Origin: Trichococcus shcherbakoviae
GTDB taxonomy: Bacteria; Bacillota; Bacilli; Lactobacillales; Aerococcaceae
DNA: 64,000 nucleotides
Assembly: GCF_963666195.1 (NCBI RefSeq)
Contig: NZ_OY762653.1
Span: 496,001-560,000 of the forward strand
Direction of reading: 5' to 3'
Positions within the stretch are counted from its first letter, which is position 1; each line of letters starts with the position of its first letter. Below the pieces are notes generated by a model. The model did not search any database. It was not told where the DNA came from and saw only the letters and a program-made list of their open reading frames with translations. Shown piece after piece: positions 29,151-39,205 of this stretch. The translations under genes and the position numbers were made by a program.

Positions 29151-30188
29151 TTAAAGGGTTACCCCTTTTAAAATCAGATTAGCTGCGCCCTCATCCGTAA
29201 TCAGCCATGTTTGATGCGGGGCATATTTCATGAACGCTTTAATAGCCTTGGCTTTCGTGCTTCCCCCTGCAATGGCCATTGCGTACGGGATCTTTTCGAT
29301 GTCTTCAATCTGAAGTCCGAACCGGGACAATCGATAGACGATTTCTCCGTTCTCATTGAAGTAACAACCAAAGGCTTCACCTACCGCATTATGCGCTTCT
29401 AGGGACGAAATCAACCCATGCGACATCCTACGTCTTTCCATCATTACTTTAGCATTACCGATACTATATAACAAGCAGTTTGCCTTTTTCATGACGGATA
29501 AAGTATGTTTGATTGATGGCTCGGATTTCATGGATGCATAAGCTTTTTCGCTCAAATTATCGGGAACGAAAAGTGCCATGTTCTCACCGCCTACCAACTG
29601 CGCCATACGATCGCTGACACTGTTGGCTTGTATCGACATGGATTCGCCTAAACCGCCTCGTGTCGGGACAAACATGAACTCCCTGTTCTGTGACAATTCA
29701 GGTGAAAAATGTTCAGCAGCCTGTGCCATAGTACTCCCGCCAGCAACAGCAACGATAAATTCGCCTGCCGGCAATAACGCATGCAGTTCTTTGGCTGCAG
29801 TTTTTCCGATTTCATCCAGAACGGATGCATCTTCATCACTATCGCCAGGAACAATCCTACAAAACTGAATATTCAGATAATCCGCTAACGCCTTTTCTTT
29901 CGCATTCATATTCAGCAATAACCGCATGAACCTTTCCAGCTGACGAAAAATGTCTTCGCCTTCCTCAGTCAATTCCATCCCGTTCTTCGAACTGGAAAGA
30001 AGACCTTGTTTCCGCAAAAAATCTGTCTCAGTCCGTAAAGTCCTTTCTGACAAGGATACTTTATCGGCCAGGACGCGTCTCCCGACTGGAGCATACATTT
30101 GGATATTACGCATGATATGGTAACGATTTTGAAGGACTGACATAATGTCCGGGACTATTTGCTGCAAGACTGAAATAGACTCTTCCAT
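29151..30188 (-). CDS. cggR: Central glycolytic genes regulator, SorC/DeoR family
   Basis: A 345-residue repressor with an N-terminal winged-helix DNA-binding region (about 15-75, LADKVSLSERTLRTETDFLR) and a C-terminal SorC-type sugar-phosphate domain (VAGGSTMAQAAEHF, PTRGGLGESMSIQAN, AIAGGSTKAKAI). Family members respond to fructose 1,6-bisphosphate. The start at 30188 is chosen because AGAGGG lies five bases before it; the frame is open to 30209 without a better site. Confidence 0.95.
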   Translation of the reverse strand: MEESISVLQQIVPDIMSVLQNRYHIMRNIQMYAPVGRRVLADKVSLSERTLRTETDFLRKQGLLSSSKNGMELTEEGEDIFRQLERFMRLLLNMNAKEKALADYLNIQFCRIVPGDSDEDASVLDEIGKTAAKELHALLPAGEFIVAVAGGSTMAQAAEHFSPELSQNREFMFVPTRGGLGESMSIQANSVSDRMAQLVGGENMALFVPDNLSEKAYASMKSEPSIKHTLSVMKKANCLLYSIGNAKVMMERRRMSHGLISSLEAHNAVGEAFGCYFNENGEIVYRLSRFGLQIEDIEKIPYAMAIAGGSTKAKAIKAFMKYAPHQTWLITDEGAANLILKGVTL

Positions 30189-30330
30189 AAAAACCCTCTT
30201 CATTTGCACGTGGACGCTTTTCGCCCCGCTGCAATCTTAGGCGGTCCTCGTTTATTTCATATCAGGAGAGATGGAATAGGACTGCAAATATTTTTTTATT
30301 CCGTCTATTCTCCCTCGTCTTTACTTCATC

Positions 30331-30359
30331 ATTTTAACAGTAAACACTAGACGTTTCAA
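30331..30359 (-). promoter_or_regulatory. Promoter of the cggR-gap operon
   Basis: The minus strand has TTGAAA (30359-30354), a 17-base spacer and TAAAAT (30336-30331), giving a leader of about 140 bases before cggR. Confidence 0.7.
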
Positions 30360-30486
30360 GCGTTTTGGCAAATAAATTCAAATTCCTTTAAAATAGATTC
30401 GTTCAATATATCACGAGTAGCCTATAATCCGATTGCCTTTTAGACATACGCTTTCAGAAAACCTTGGTACATCAACTTTTTGATAA

Positions 30487-30503
30487 GGGCCGATAATCGT
30501 CCC
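30487..30503. promoter_or_regulatory. Possible CggR operator half-site
   Basis: The imperfect palindrome GGGCCGATAATCGTCCC contains CGGGAC on the minus strand, the core of the known CggR operator, but the expected TGTC partner is only half matched and it lies about 130 bases upstream of the -35 box. The rest of the 30360-30555 interval shows no gene. Confidence 0.3.
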
Positions 30504-30555
30504 GTTATTGTTTAACGTTTCGCATCTTTTTCATTTATTATTGTCGATTGACAGC

Positions 30556-31650
30556 CTATTCACCGCATAACTGGTGCAACAAAAATGTCCCACGGTCCGT
30601 TTCGATCGTTTTCTCCAATATTTCTTCGCGCATGACAGTCGCCGGGACCGCCAAATCTCCAGCCAAACGAGTCACATCGAGCGGTTCCAACTCCCGACCT
30701 TCCAGGAAAAAGCCTTTCTGCAAGCCGCAGATCAATTCTCCCGCCGCAAGCAGCAACTCTTTTCTGAATGCAACTGCAGACCGCAACTGCTCCCACTCCG
30801 TTTTCTTCGCTGCCAGAAATTGTTGCACATCCACATCTTCGTGTTGCATCATCTCTTCATAATATTCTTTTTGGAAAATGATGAAAGGAGAAGCCCACTC
30901 ATTGTACTTTACTCTCAGGTGCCCATCCACCATTTGAAGATAAAGATCCGGTCTGGGCAAAGAAAGGCTGTCCTCGCCATATGCTGATCCCGGAGTCGGG
31001 TCCAACGTTTGGGCATACTCGAATACCGCCTTCACATCGGACAGCTCGACATCCATCTCTTCAGCTATTGCTTGCCAGTTTTTGCCACTGAAGGCCGTAA
31101 AGTAATTCTCCAGAATATAATAGGCGATTTCCGGCGCATATTCATCACGCTCCGTCTGCAGCATCAGGCATTCCTGCAGATTTCGGGCCCCCACACCCGG
31201 GGGATCCAATTGATGCAGGAGCGTCAACGCATCCAGCATCACGATCGGTTCGACACCCTTCTGTTCCGCGGCTTCATTCAGATCAATTGTGACGTACCCT
31301 TCCGGATTGATGAATGCCACCAAAAATAAAACCAACTCGCGCAAGGGCGTGTCCCGCATATTTGCATAGATTTGTTCCAATAAGAATGTATCCAACGCCG
31401 GCACTTCTTCAAATACTTGATCCATAGCGGAAACAGTATCCATCGGATCGTCTTTATCCGGTTTATAGACTATCGTTCTTTCTTTTACAGCGCGTTCATC
31501 GAATTCTTTATTGATTTTCACTTCGATTAAGGGATTGCCCAACGCTTTTTGTTGAAGATAAGCGAACAATTCTTCATTATCGTACCCCACCAACCTCAGC
31601 GATTCCTCCAAACTTTCTTTATCCATATGCATACTTGATATAACCGACAC
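30556..31650 (-). CDS. rpoN: Sigma-54 factor, shortened (no RpoN box)
   Basis: A 364-residue sigma-54 homologue; normal proteins have about 430-480. Region I is short and poor in glutamine (ELFAYLQQKALGNPLIEV). The core-binding domain is clear (LDPPGVGARNLQECLMLQ), as is the central region (TLDPTPGSAYG, GLQKGFFLEG). The frame stops right after the HTH segment at TDRGTFLLHQLCGE, where relatives continue for some 80 residues to the ARRTVAKYRE box that reads the -24 element. No box is found in the other two minus-strand frames just past the stop. The start is GTG with AGGAGG seven bases upstream. Either a decaying gene or a form lacking DNA recognition. Its place before cggR is the usual one. 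Confidence 0.8.
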   Translation of the reverse strand: MSVISSMHMDKESLEESLRLVGYDNEELFAYLQQKALGNPLIEVKINKEFDERAVKERTIVYKPDKDDPMDTVSAMDQVFEEVPALDTFLLEQIYANMRDTPLRELVLFLVAFINPEGYVTIDLNEAAEQKGVEPIVMLDALTLLHQLDPPGVGARNLQECLMLQTERDEYAPEIAYYILENYFTAFSGKNWQAIAEEMDVELSDVKAVFEYAQTLDPTPGSAYGEDSLSLPRPDLYLQMVDGHLRVKYNEWASPFIIFQKEYYEEMMQHEDVDVQQFLAAKKTEWEQLRSAVAFRKELLLAAGELICGLQKGFFLEGRELEPLDVTRLAGDLAVPATVMREEILEKTIETDRGTFLLHQLCGE

Positions 31651-31833
31651 ACTAATCCCTCCTCACCTTTTCAGAATCATTTTATCACACACAAGCCTCC
31701 ATTGAAATCGTTTTCAATCAAGGGCGGGTAATTTCAGCAGGAGTGTAACTGTTGTTCTGACAAGTCAATATGAGGTTCCGCAAAGTAGAAAAAGTGCCAA
31801 AACCATCTTGCGGTTTGAGATTCAATTTTCCCC

Positions 31834-31862
31834 TTGCTATCTTTCACGCTATAGGTTATAAT
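31834..31862 (+). promoter_or_regulatory. Promoter of tRNA-Arg
   Basis: TTGCTA (31834-31839), a 17-base spacer and TATAAT (31857-31862), 14 bases before the tRNA. The stretch 31651-31833 holds nothing else that I can identify. Confidence 0.75.
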
Positions 31863-31875
31863 TTTAATGTTGCTT

Positions 31876-31947
31876 GTCTCCTTGGTGTAATGGATATCAC
31901 GTAAGATTCCGGTTCTTGAGATGGGGGTTCGATTCCCTCAGGAGACG
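31876..31947 (+). tRNA. tRNA-Arg (anticodon CCG)
   Basis: The 72-base sequence folds as a cloverleaf: acceptor GTCTCCT/AGGAGAC, D arm GTGT...ATCAC, anticodon loop TTCCGGT with anticodon CCG, and T loop TTCGATT. The CCA end is not encoded. It stands alone between rpoN and clpP. Confidence 0.93.
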
Positions 31948-32003
31948 TACTATTTTATTGACACTTCAACGGTTTTGCACTTTGAATGCAAAAAAAATGC
32001 AAT

Positions 32004-32040
32004 AAATCTCCTTTCCCAAGCGGAATAGGAGATTTTTTTA
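32004..32040 (+). terminator. Terminator after tRNA-Arg
   Basis: AAATCTCCT pairs with AGGAGATTT around a 15-base loop, followed by Ts. Confidence 0.75.
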
Positions 32041-32172
32041 TTACCTTCTCGTTTCACATTGAATCCGATCGGCATTTTCAAAATCTATTTTTGGACATTT
32101 GCTGACTGAAACGATATGATTGAGTAAGGTATATTTCATCAGAAAACGCGAAGCTTCAGGCCAAACATTACA

Positions 32173-32202
32173 ATTGACCTTTTCTGACCAATGAGTTAAA
32201 AT
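32173..32202 (+). promoter_or_regulatory. clpP promoter with overlapping CtsR box
   Basis: TTGACC (32174-32179), a 17-base spacer and TAAAAT (32197-32202). The -35 region is part of TTGACCTTTTCTGACC, which on the other strand is GGTCAGAAAAGGTCAA, close to the CtsR heptad repeat (GGTCAAA-NAN-GGTCAAA). CtsR would repress clpP until heat or protein stress. ctsR is not in the window. Confidence 0.75.
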
Positions 32203-32254
32203 AAACCTTGTAAAGAAAAACTGTTCATTCAAAACGAACAAGGAGGAAACATAT

Positions 32255-32848
32255 ATGAATTTAATCCCTACAGTAATCGAACAATCATCCCGTGGTGAAC
32301 GTGCGTATGATATTTATTCCCGTCTTCTGAAGGATCGCATCATCATGTTGAGCGGCCCGATCGACGACAACACAGCAAATTCTGTCATCGCGCAATTGCT
32401 GTTCCTGGATGCACAAGATTCAGAAAAAGACATCTACATCTACATCAACTCTCCAGGCGGCAGCGTTTCTGCCGGCTTGGCAATCTTCGATACGATGAAC
32501 TTCATCAAGGCCGACGTTCAGACGATCGCAATGGGTATGGCAGCTTCGATGGGCAGCTTCTTGCTGACTGCCGGCGAAAAAGGCAAACGTTTCGCGTTGC
32601 CGAATGCTGAAATCATGATTCACCAACCGCTTGGAGGCGCGCAAGGTCAAGCAACCGAAATCGAAATCGCAGCTCGTCACATCCTACAAACGCGTGAACG
32701 CCTTAACAAAATTTTGGCGGAACGCACAGGACAACCGATGGAAGTCATCGAACGCGATACAGACCGCGATAACTACATGACCGCCCAACAAGCCAAAGAA
32801 TACGGCTTGATCGATGAAGTTATGGTCAACTCAAAATCATTGAAATAA
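32255..32848 (+). CDS. clpP: ATP-dependent Clp protease proteolytic subunit
   Basis: A 197-residue ClpP, the serine peptidase of the ClpCP/ClpXP machines that degrade misfolded and tmRNA-tagged proteins. The catalytic triad is S98 (MAASMGSF), H123 (MIHQPLGG) and D172. It has a strong AAGGAGG ribosome-binding site, a CtsR-type operator and a perfect terminator, so it is monocistronic. Confidence 0.98.
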   Translation: MNLIPTVIEQSSRGERAYDIYSRLLKDRIIMLSGPIDDNTANSVIAQLLFLDAQDSEKDIYIYINSPGGSVSAGLAIFDTMNFIKADVQTIAMGMAASMGSFLLTAGEKGKRFALPNAEIMIHQPLGGAQGQATEIEIAARHILQTRERLNKILAERTGQPMEVIERDTDRDNYMTAQQAKEYGLIDEVMVNSKSLK

Positions 32849-32863
32849 AAAAGTACGTTTAAA

Positions 32864-32906
32864 GCGAAGACAATCAGCAGAAAGATGCTGATTGTCTTCG
32901 CTTTTT
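32864..32906 (+). terminator. Terminator of clpP
   Basis: A perfect 16-base stem (GCGAAGACAATCAGCA with its complement) and a six-base loop, then TTTTT. Confidence 0.92.
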
Positions 32907-32985
32907 GTTGGGGGGTATTTCGTGGTGCTTGGCAGCTAGGTTTCCGCCACTTTCCCTGAGGACAGCAGCGGATAAGAGGTCGCAG

Positions 32986-33008
32986 CTCCGGCGAGGCGTC
33001 CGTCGGAG
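32986..33008. repeat. Single hairpin unit of the CTCCGG family
   Basis: CTCCGGCGA ... CGTCGGAG, the same core as the tandem arrays at 4737, 15996 and 53955, but as one copy. It lies between the convergent clpP and epuA terminators. Confidence 0.5.
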
Positions 33009-33067
33009 GAAAGACGAAGAATTAAAAACAAACAATCCGTCAGCGCGCCTGCGCATCTCCAATTCGA

Positions 33068-33112
33068 CAAGAAAGGCAGACGGAACGCAAGCGTTCCTGT
33101 CTGCCTTTCTTG
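33068..33112 (-). terminator. Terminator of the murA-mbl-epuA group
   Basis: AAGAAAGGCAGAC-GGAACGC pairs with GCGTTCC-GTCTGCCTTTCTT, six bases past the epuA stop. Confidence 0.8.
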
Positions 33113-33117
33113 TTTCC

Positions 33118-33306
33118 TTAACGGATATAATTGAAGATATGTTCCCAAGTCTGCTTGCTGAATACAAGCATCGGATTGCCGTCACCGAGGACGCCATACC
33201 CGACCATCAGACCGGCTCCGAAGAGAATGAAAGCCATCAACATGAAAATCAAAACCCACATCACTGTTGACAGTACAGGTTTGAAATCAAATTTCACAGC
33301 GATCAC
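33118..33306 (-). CDS. epuA: EpuA family small membrane protein
   Basis: A 62-residue protein with one membrane helix (VMWVLIFMLMAFILFGAGLM) and the tail VGYGVLGDGNPMLVFSKQTW. It matches the EpuA family, often labelled DNA-directed RNA polymerase subunit beta in databases although it is not a polymerase subunit by size. It follows mbl with no gap. The function is not established. Confidence 0.82.
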   Translation of the reverse strand: MIAVKFDFKPVLSTVMWVLIFMLMAFILFGAGLMVGYGVLGDGNPMLVFSKQTWEHIFNYIR

Positions 33307-34359
33307 CTATCTTCCTTTTTTTATTTTGGTTTTTTGGATCAATCGTGCCAACATTCCGAAAAGCCCGCTGGACGGACGATTCTTTTGGTCGATGTTATTC
33401 AAGAGGATACCCGTTCCCAAAGCAACAGCATCCAAAGGTTTTTCCGCAGCGAAAACCGGAACCTTCAACTCGCTCGAGAAAAGCTTCTCGATTCCGCTGA
33501 TCAAGGCGCCCCCGCCTGTCAATACGATCCCTGTATTGATGATGTCCGCAGCCAACTCAGGAGGCGTCATTTCCAACACTTCCTTCGCTTGCTCCACGAC
33601 AAGAACCAAAGTTTCGTGCATCGCTTCGTAGACTTCTTTGGAAGTGATGTAGATGGTGCGCGGAAGGCCCGTCACCATGTCACGGCCGCGGATTTCCATT
33701 TTCTCTTCTTTTTCAGGCTCCAAAGCAGTTCCGATGGTGATTTTGATCTTTTCGGCTGTCCGCTCACCGATCAATAATTTATGTTCTCTTTTTACGAAGT
33801 TCATGATGTCGGCATCCAGTTTATCACCGGCCGTTTTGATTGAACTGCTCGTTACGATGCCGCCCAACGACAAGACTGCGATATCACTCGTTCCGCCACC
33901 CATATCGATGACCATATTTCCGTTCGGCTGAAAAATGTCAAGTCCGGCTCCGACAGCCGCAACTTTCGGTTCTTCCTCCAGATACACATTTTTGCCGCCG
34001 CTCTTTTCTGCGGCTTGGATGATCGCTTTTTGTTCGATTGTTGTGATGTTTGTCGGACAACAGATCAAAATATTCGGCTTGGTCAAAAAGCCCTTTACAT
34101 TCAAACGATCAATAAAGTGGGTCAGCATTGCTTCTGTGATGTCAAAGTCTGCGATGACGCCGCCTTTCAACGGACGGATCACTCTGATGTTTGCCGGCGT
34201 ACGCCCGACCATCATATAGGCTTCTTCCCCAACTGCTAAAACTTTTCCGGTTTTTGTGTCTACTGCTACGACGGAAGGCTCATTCAAGACGATACCTTTC
34301 CCTTTAACGTGAATCAGTACGTTCGCTGTACCTAAATCGATCCCTATATCTCTGGCCAC
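33307..34359 (-). CDS. mbl: MreB-like cell-shape protein
   Basis: A 350-residue bacterial actin that guides sidewall peptidoglycan synthesis at the membrane. The actin-type nucleotide motifs are DIGIDLGTANVLIHVKGKGI, VIDMGGGTSDIAVLSLGG and GIVLTGGGALI. Whether it is best called mbl or mreB is uncertain; the position next to murA and epuA favours the mbl-type copy. It is read with murA upstream and epuA downstream. Confidence 0.92.
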   Translation of the reverse strand: MARDIGIDLGTANVLIHVKGKGIVLNEPSVVAVDTKTGKVLAVGEEAYMMVGRTPANIRVIRPLKGGVIADFDITEAMLTHFIDRLNVKGFLTKPNILICCPTNITTIEQKAIIQAAEKSGGKNVYLEEEPKVAAVGAGLDIFQPNGNMVIDMGGGTSDIAVLSLGGIVTSSSIKTAGDKLDADIMNFVKREHKLLIGERTAEKIKITIGTALEPEKEEKMEIRGRDMVTGLPRTIYITSKEVYEAMHETLVLVVEQAKEVLEMTPPELAADIINTGIVLTGGGALISGIEKLFSSELKVPVFAAEKPLDAVALGTGILLNNIDQKNRPSSGLFGMLARLIQKTKIKKGR

Positions 34360-34423
34360 GTTGTTCCCCTCTCAAACATTCATCATTTAGCGATAGCTAT
34401 CTTGCGGACGACAGTTGTCCGAC

Positions 34424-35737
34424 TTATTTTACAAAAAGTGCTTCAACATCTGAATCACTGAAAGCATTCTGCTCGTCTTCCGTTACACGTTCGACGTCAG
34501 CTCCCAATGCCTGCAGCTTTTTATCGAATTCATAATAACCGCGATCCAAATGCGATAGGTTCGTGACGCGCGTATAGCCTTTGGAAACAAGGCCAGCGAT
34601 GATCAAAGCAGCTGCCGCACGTAAATCCGATGCGGCTACTTCTGCACCTTGCAGATCAGTATTGCCATGAATCAGTACCGTCTGCCCTTCGACTTTGAAA
34701 TCAGCGTTCATACGTCGCATCTCTTCCAAATGCATGAAGCGGTTTTCGAATACTGTCTCAGTCATCGTGCTGGTACCTTGGGATACTAATTGTGCAATCG
34801 TCATTTGCGCTTGCATGTCGGTAGGGAACCCCGGATGCGGCATTGTTTTGACGTCAGTCGCTTTCAAAGTACGCGGACCGATGACACGCAGGCCATTTTC
34901 TTCTTCCTGGAAGGCAACGTGCATTTCCTTCAGTTTTGAAATCAGCGGTTTATTATGTTCGGCAATTGCATCTTCAATGAACACATTCCCGTTCGTGACT
35001 GCAGCTGCAATCATGAACGTTCCTGCTTCGATACGATCCGGAATGATTGAATGCTCCGTTGCTTTCATGGATGAAACGCCTTCGATACGGATTGTTTCTG
35101 TTCCGGCTCCGACCACTTTCGCGCCCATGCGGTTCAAAAAATTCGCCAAGTCAACAATTTCAGGTTCGCGGGCGACGTTTTCGATGATAGTGGTTCCTTC
35201 AGCCAAAGTAGCGCCCATCATGATGTTCTGGGTTGCACCGACACTTGGGAAGTCCAAGTAGATGCGTGCGCCGACTAATCTGTCGACTTTCGCTTCAACA
35301 AAGCCATTTTCGATCTTGATGTCGGCACCCATCGCTTCAAACCCTTTCAGGTGAAGGTCGATAGGCCGTGTTCCGATGGCACAGCCGCCAGGCAAAGCGA
35401 TGCGTGCATGGCCCAGACGTGCTAATAGCGGACCCATTACGACGATTGATGCACGCATTTTGCTGACATAAGCAAATGGCGCTTCAAAATTAATGTCGTT
35501 TGATGCATCCGCTAAGATGGTGTTGTTGTTTTCTTGAAATTCAACGCCGACATTCAGATGTTTCAGAACATTATTCATTGTGAAAACATCAGACAGTATC
35601 GGAACGTTCGTCAATACAGATTGCCCTTCGCTTGCCAAAAGTGTAGCAGCCAAAATCGGCAAAACTGCGTTTTTTGCGCCTTCAACTTTAACTGTTCCTT
35701 CAAGACGGTTACCGCCGCGAACAATTATTTTTTCCAT
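34424..35737 (-). CDS. murA: UDP-N-acetylglucosamine 1-carboxyvinyltransferase
   Basis: A 437-residue MurA, which adds enolpyruvate from PEP to UDP-GlcNAc, the first committed step of peptidoglycan synthesis and the fosfomycin target. The PEP-binding cysteine is in [20 protein letters not shown], so it should be fosfomycin-sensitive at this residue. The N-terminal [19 protein letters not shown] is typical. It lies between the DUF1146 gene and mbl. Confidence 0.97.
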   Translation of the reverse strand: MEKIIVRGGNRLEGTVKVEGAKNAVLPILAATLLASEGQSVLTNVPILSDVFTMNNVLKHLNVGVEFQENNNTILADASNDINFEAPFAYVSKMRASIVVMGPLLARLGHARIALPGGCAIGTRPIDLHLKGFEAMGADIKIENGFVEAKVDRLVGARIYLDFPSVGATQNIMMGATLAEGTTIIENVAREPEIVDLANFLNRMGAKVVGAGTETIRIEGVSSMKATEHSIIPDRIEAGTFMIAAAVTNGNVFIEDAIAEHNKPLISKLKEMHVAFQEEENGLRVIGPRTLKATDVKTMPHPGFPTDMQAQMTIAQLVSQGTSTMTETVFENRFMHLEEMRRMNADFKVEGQTVLIHGNTDLQGAEVAASDLRAAAALIIAGLVSKGYTRVTNLSHLDRGYYEFDKKLQALGADVERVTEDEQNAFSDSDVEALFVK

Positions 35738-35856
35738 TAAAAATCCCTCCGAAAGTCAATTGTGATTTCATTTGTATGTTTGTATGCAACTATTTAGTAA
35801 ACCTGGAACTCTGAACTGCCCGTACAGTGACAATCTCTTGTGCAACCGTGAGCGGA

Positions 35857-36093
35857 TCACGAGAACAGTAAGTAACTGATGTTCCGCGAAGTCGTCACCA
35901 ACTCAAGCAGAAACGTACTTACTGTATAGCCTAAAGCAATCGACAGAAAGAAATAGAGCACCCGTGCTTCGCGTATGTGCCCCTTCCTTATCCATTTCTC
36001 CAATCTGATGGCTTTCATCGACCAGAAAGAAATGAAAATAAATATCATATGGGATAGCAATACTATTATACCGTTAAACATCGTTATGTCCAA
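35857..36093 (-). CDS. DUF1146 (YwzB-like) membrane protein
   Basis: A 78-residue protein with two predicted membrane helices (IIVLLSHMIFIFISFWSM and VLYFFLSIALGYTVSTFLL), as in the YwzB family encoded between atpC and murA in Firmicutes. The TTG at 36093 is ten bases after GGAGG; the next ATG (36081) is too far from any ribosome-binding site. The function is unknown. Confidence 0.8.
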   Translation of the reverse strand: MDITMFNGIIVLLSHMIFIFISFWSMKAIRLEKWIRKGHIREARVLYFFLSIALGYTVSTFLLELVTTSRNISYLLFS

Positions 36094-36336
36094 GCGACGC
36101 ACTCCTCCCATATTCTCAAACTATACTAACATAAATATTGTGAAAAAAAAACCAGGAAGATCGTTTTTGTCGGGCCGTCTCCTAAGAATTTACTAAGAAA
36201 ATCGTTTACATTTATATTACCAATCAGGTATAATAATATGTTACAACACATAGAAATGAAATTGTAGGCTATTTCTGTAGATAATTTGTGCATATTATCT
36301 CGTCAACTAATTAATTGTTAGGAAATAATTGTCTGT

Positions 36337-36370
36337 AAAAAAAAAGAGGCCAACGATGGCCTCTTTTTTT
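36337..36370 (-). terminator. Terminator of the ATP synthase operon
   Basis: AAAAGAGGCCA and TGGCCTCTTTT form a perfect stem with a short loop, flanked by A and T runs. The T run on the minus strand ends the atp transcript. The interval 36112-36336 holds no gene that I can see. Confidence 0.9.
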
Positions 36371-36794
36371 ACCTAGATCTGTTTTTCGAAACACCGATAC
36401 GGTTGATGGCTTTCGATAGCGAAATCTTAGCACGTTGGAATTCTTTTTCATTTTTGATGTCGCGAGCTTCTGCCATCCGTTTTTCGGCGCGTTCTTTGGC
36501 GACTTCAGCACGGTCGATATCGATATCCTTCTCGCGTTCCGCACTGTTCGCAATGATGTTGACGATATTGTCGCGCACTTCCATGATGCCGCCGTTGACG
36601 GCAATATGGTTCTGAGCCAACTCATCGGTCACGCGTGTTACGATCAGGTCGGCGATCGCCAAAGGCACAATGATAGGGGTATGGTTTGGCATGATGGTAA
36701 TGCCGCCGTCCGTTGTTTTGGCGGTCACCGCTTTAGCGCGATGCTGAAAGGCGATGCCATCCGGCGTCACCACGTTGACTTGCAGGTATGCCAT
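36369..36794 (-). CDS. atpC: ATP synthase epsilon subunit
   Basis: A 141-residue F1 epsilon subunit, the central-stalk part that can inhibit ATP hydrolysis. The N-terminal beta-sandwich (LQVNVVTPDGIAFQ, GGITIMPNHTPII) and the C-terminal helical hairpin (ERAEKRMAEARDIKNEKEFQ) are both present. Last gene of atpBEFHAGDC. Confidence 0.96.
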   Translation of the reverse strand: MAYLQVNVVTPDGIAFQHRAKAVTAKTTDGGITIMPNHTPIIVPLAIADLIVTRVTDELAQNHIAVNGGIMEVRDNIVNIIANSAEREKDIDIDRAEVAKERAEKRMAEARDIKNEKEFQRAKISLSKAINRIGVSKNRSR

Positions 36795-36795
36795 C

Positions 36796-38247
<1,452 letters not shown>

Positions 38248-39168
38248 CTATTCTTCCAGAGCAGAAGCTCCACCGACGATCTCGGTGATTTCTTGAGTGA
38301 TTGCAGTCTGTCTCACTCGGTTGTATTGAATCGTCATATCGTTGATCATATTGGTCGCATTATCTGTGGCACTCTTCATGGCCGTCATGCGTGAAGCATG
38401 CTCGGATGATTTAGCGTCGATAATGGCGCCGTAGATCAAACTTTCCGCATATTGCGGAAGTAAAATTTCCAAAATTTCTTCTTTGTTTGGTTCAAAAAGA
38501 TAATCGACTTCGTAACCGACCGCTTCATGGGAATCCAAGTCCGTTAATGGCAGCATTTTTTCAGCCCTATACTCGGAGATCAAAGCGTTGACATGATGTT
38601 TGTAGCAAACATACAACTCATCAAACGCACCATCACGATAAAGCTGGATAGCCTTCACTACGATATCACTGACTTCCGTAAAGCTGGGTTGGTCGTTCAG
38701 ATCCCTGATTTCGAACGCAACTTCGATGCCGCTCTTTCTGAGATCATCAGCGACCGCCCCGCCGACCGACAGCACAACAAACTCATCGTTTGAAGCATGG
38801 TCGATCGCAAGCATATCTTTTGTCGCTTTAAGGATCGAACTGTTGTATCCTCCTGCCAAGCCTTTATCGGAAGAAATGATCAGATAGCCCGTTTTACGGA
38901 CCGGACGTTCGATCAACATATCGTGAAAATCGACCAGAACCTGGTCACTCGCTGACACGTGGCCATGTTCCTCAATCAAAGATAATTGTGTGCTGGCTAT
39001 ATGTGTTACGATTTCGCGTATTTTTGCTGCATAAAGCTGATATCCCCGCACCTTTTGTTCGGCACGTATCAGTTTGGAGGCAGACACCATTTGCATGGCG
39101 CTTGTTATTTGACTTGTCTTCTTTGTGGAAGAAATGCGTTTCCGGATGTCTATTAAAGACTCTGCCAT
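38248..39168 (-). CDS. atpG: ATP synthase gamma subunit
   Basis: A 306-residue rotor subunit with the long N-terminal helix (DIRKRISSTKKTSQITSAMQ), the ISSDKGLAGGYNSSI motif and the C-terminal helix NATNMINDMTIQYNRVRQTA. It couples proton flow through the c ring to catalysis. Confidence 0.97.
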   Translation of the reverse strand: MAESLIDIRKRISSTKKTSQITSAMQMVSASKLIRAEQKVRGYQLYAAKIREIVTHIASTQLSLIEEHGHVSASDQVLVDFHDMLIERPVRKTGYLIISSDKGLAGGYNSSILKATKDMLAIDHASNDEFVVLSVGGAVADDLRKSGIEVAFEIRDLNDQPSFTEVSDIVVKAIQLYRDGAFDELYVCYKHHVNALISEYRAEKMLPLTDLDSHEAVGYEVDYLFEPNKEEILEILLPQYAESLIYGAIIDAKSSEHASRMTAMKSATDNATNMINDMTIQYNRVRQTAITQEITEIVGGASALEE

Positions 39169-39205
39169 ATTATCACCTCAATATTATCTGTTCATGCTGA
39201 CCAAT

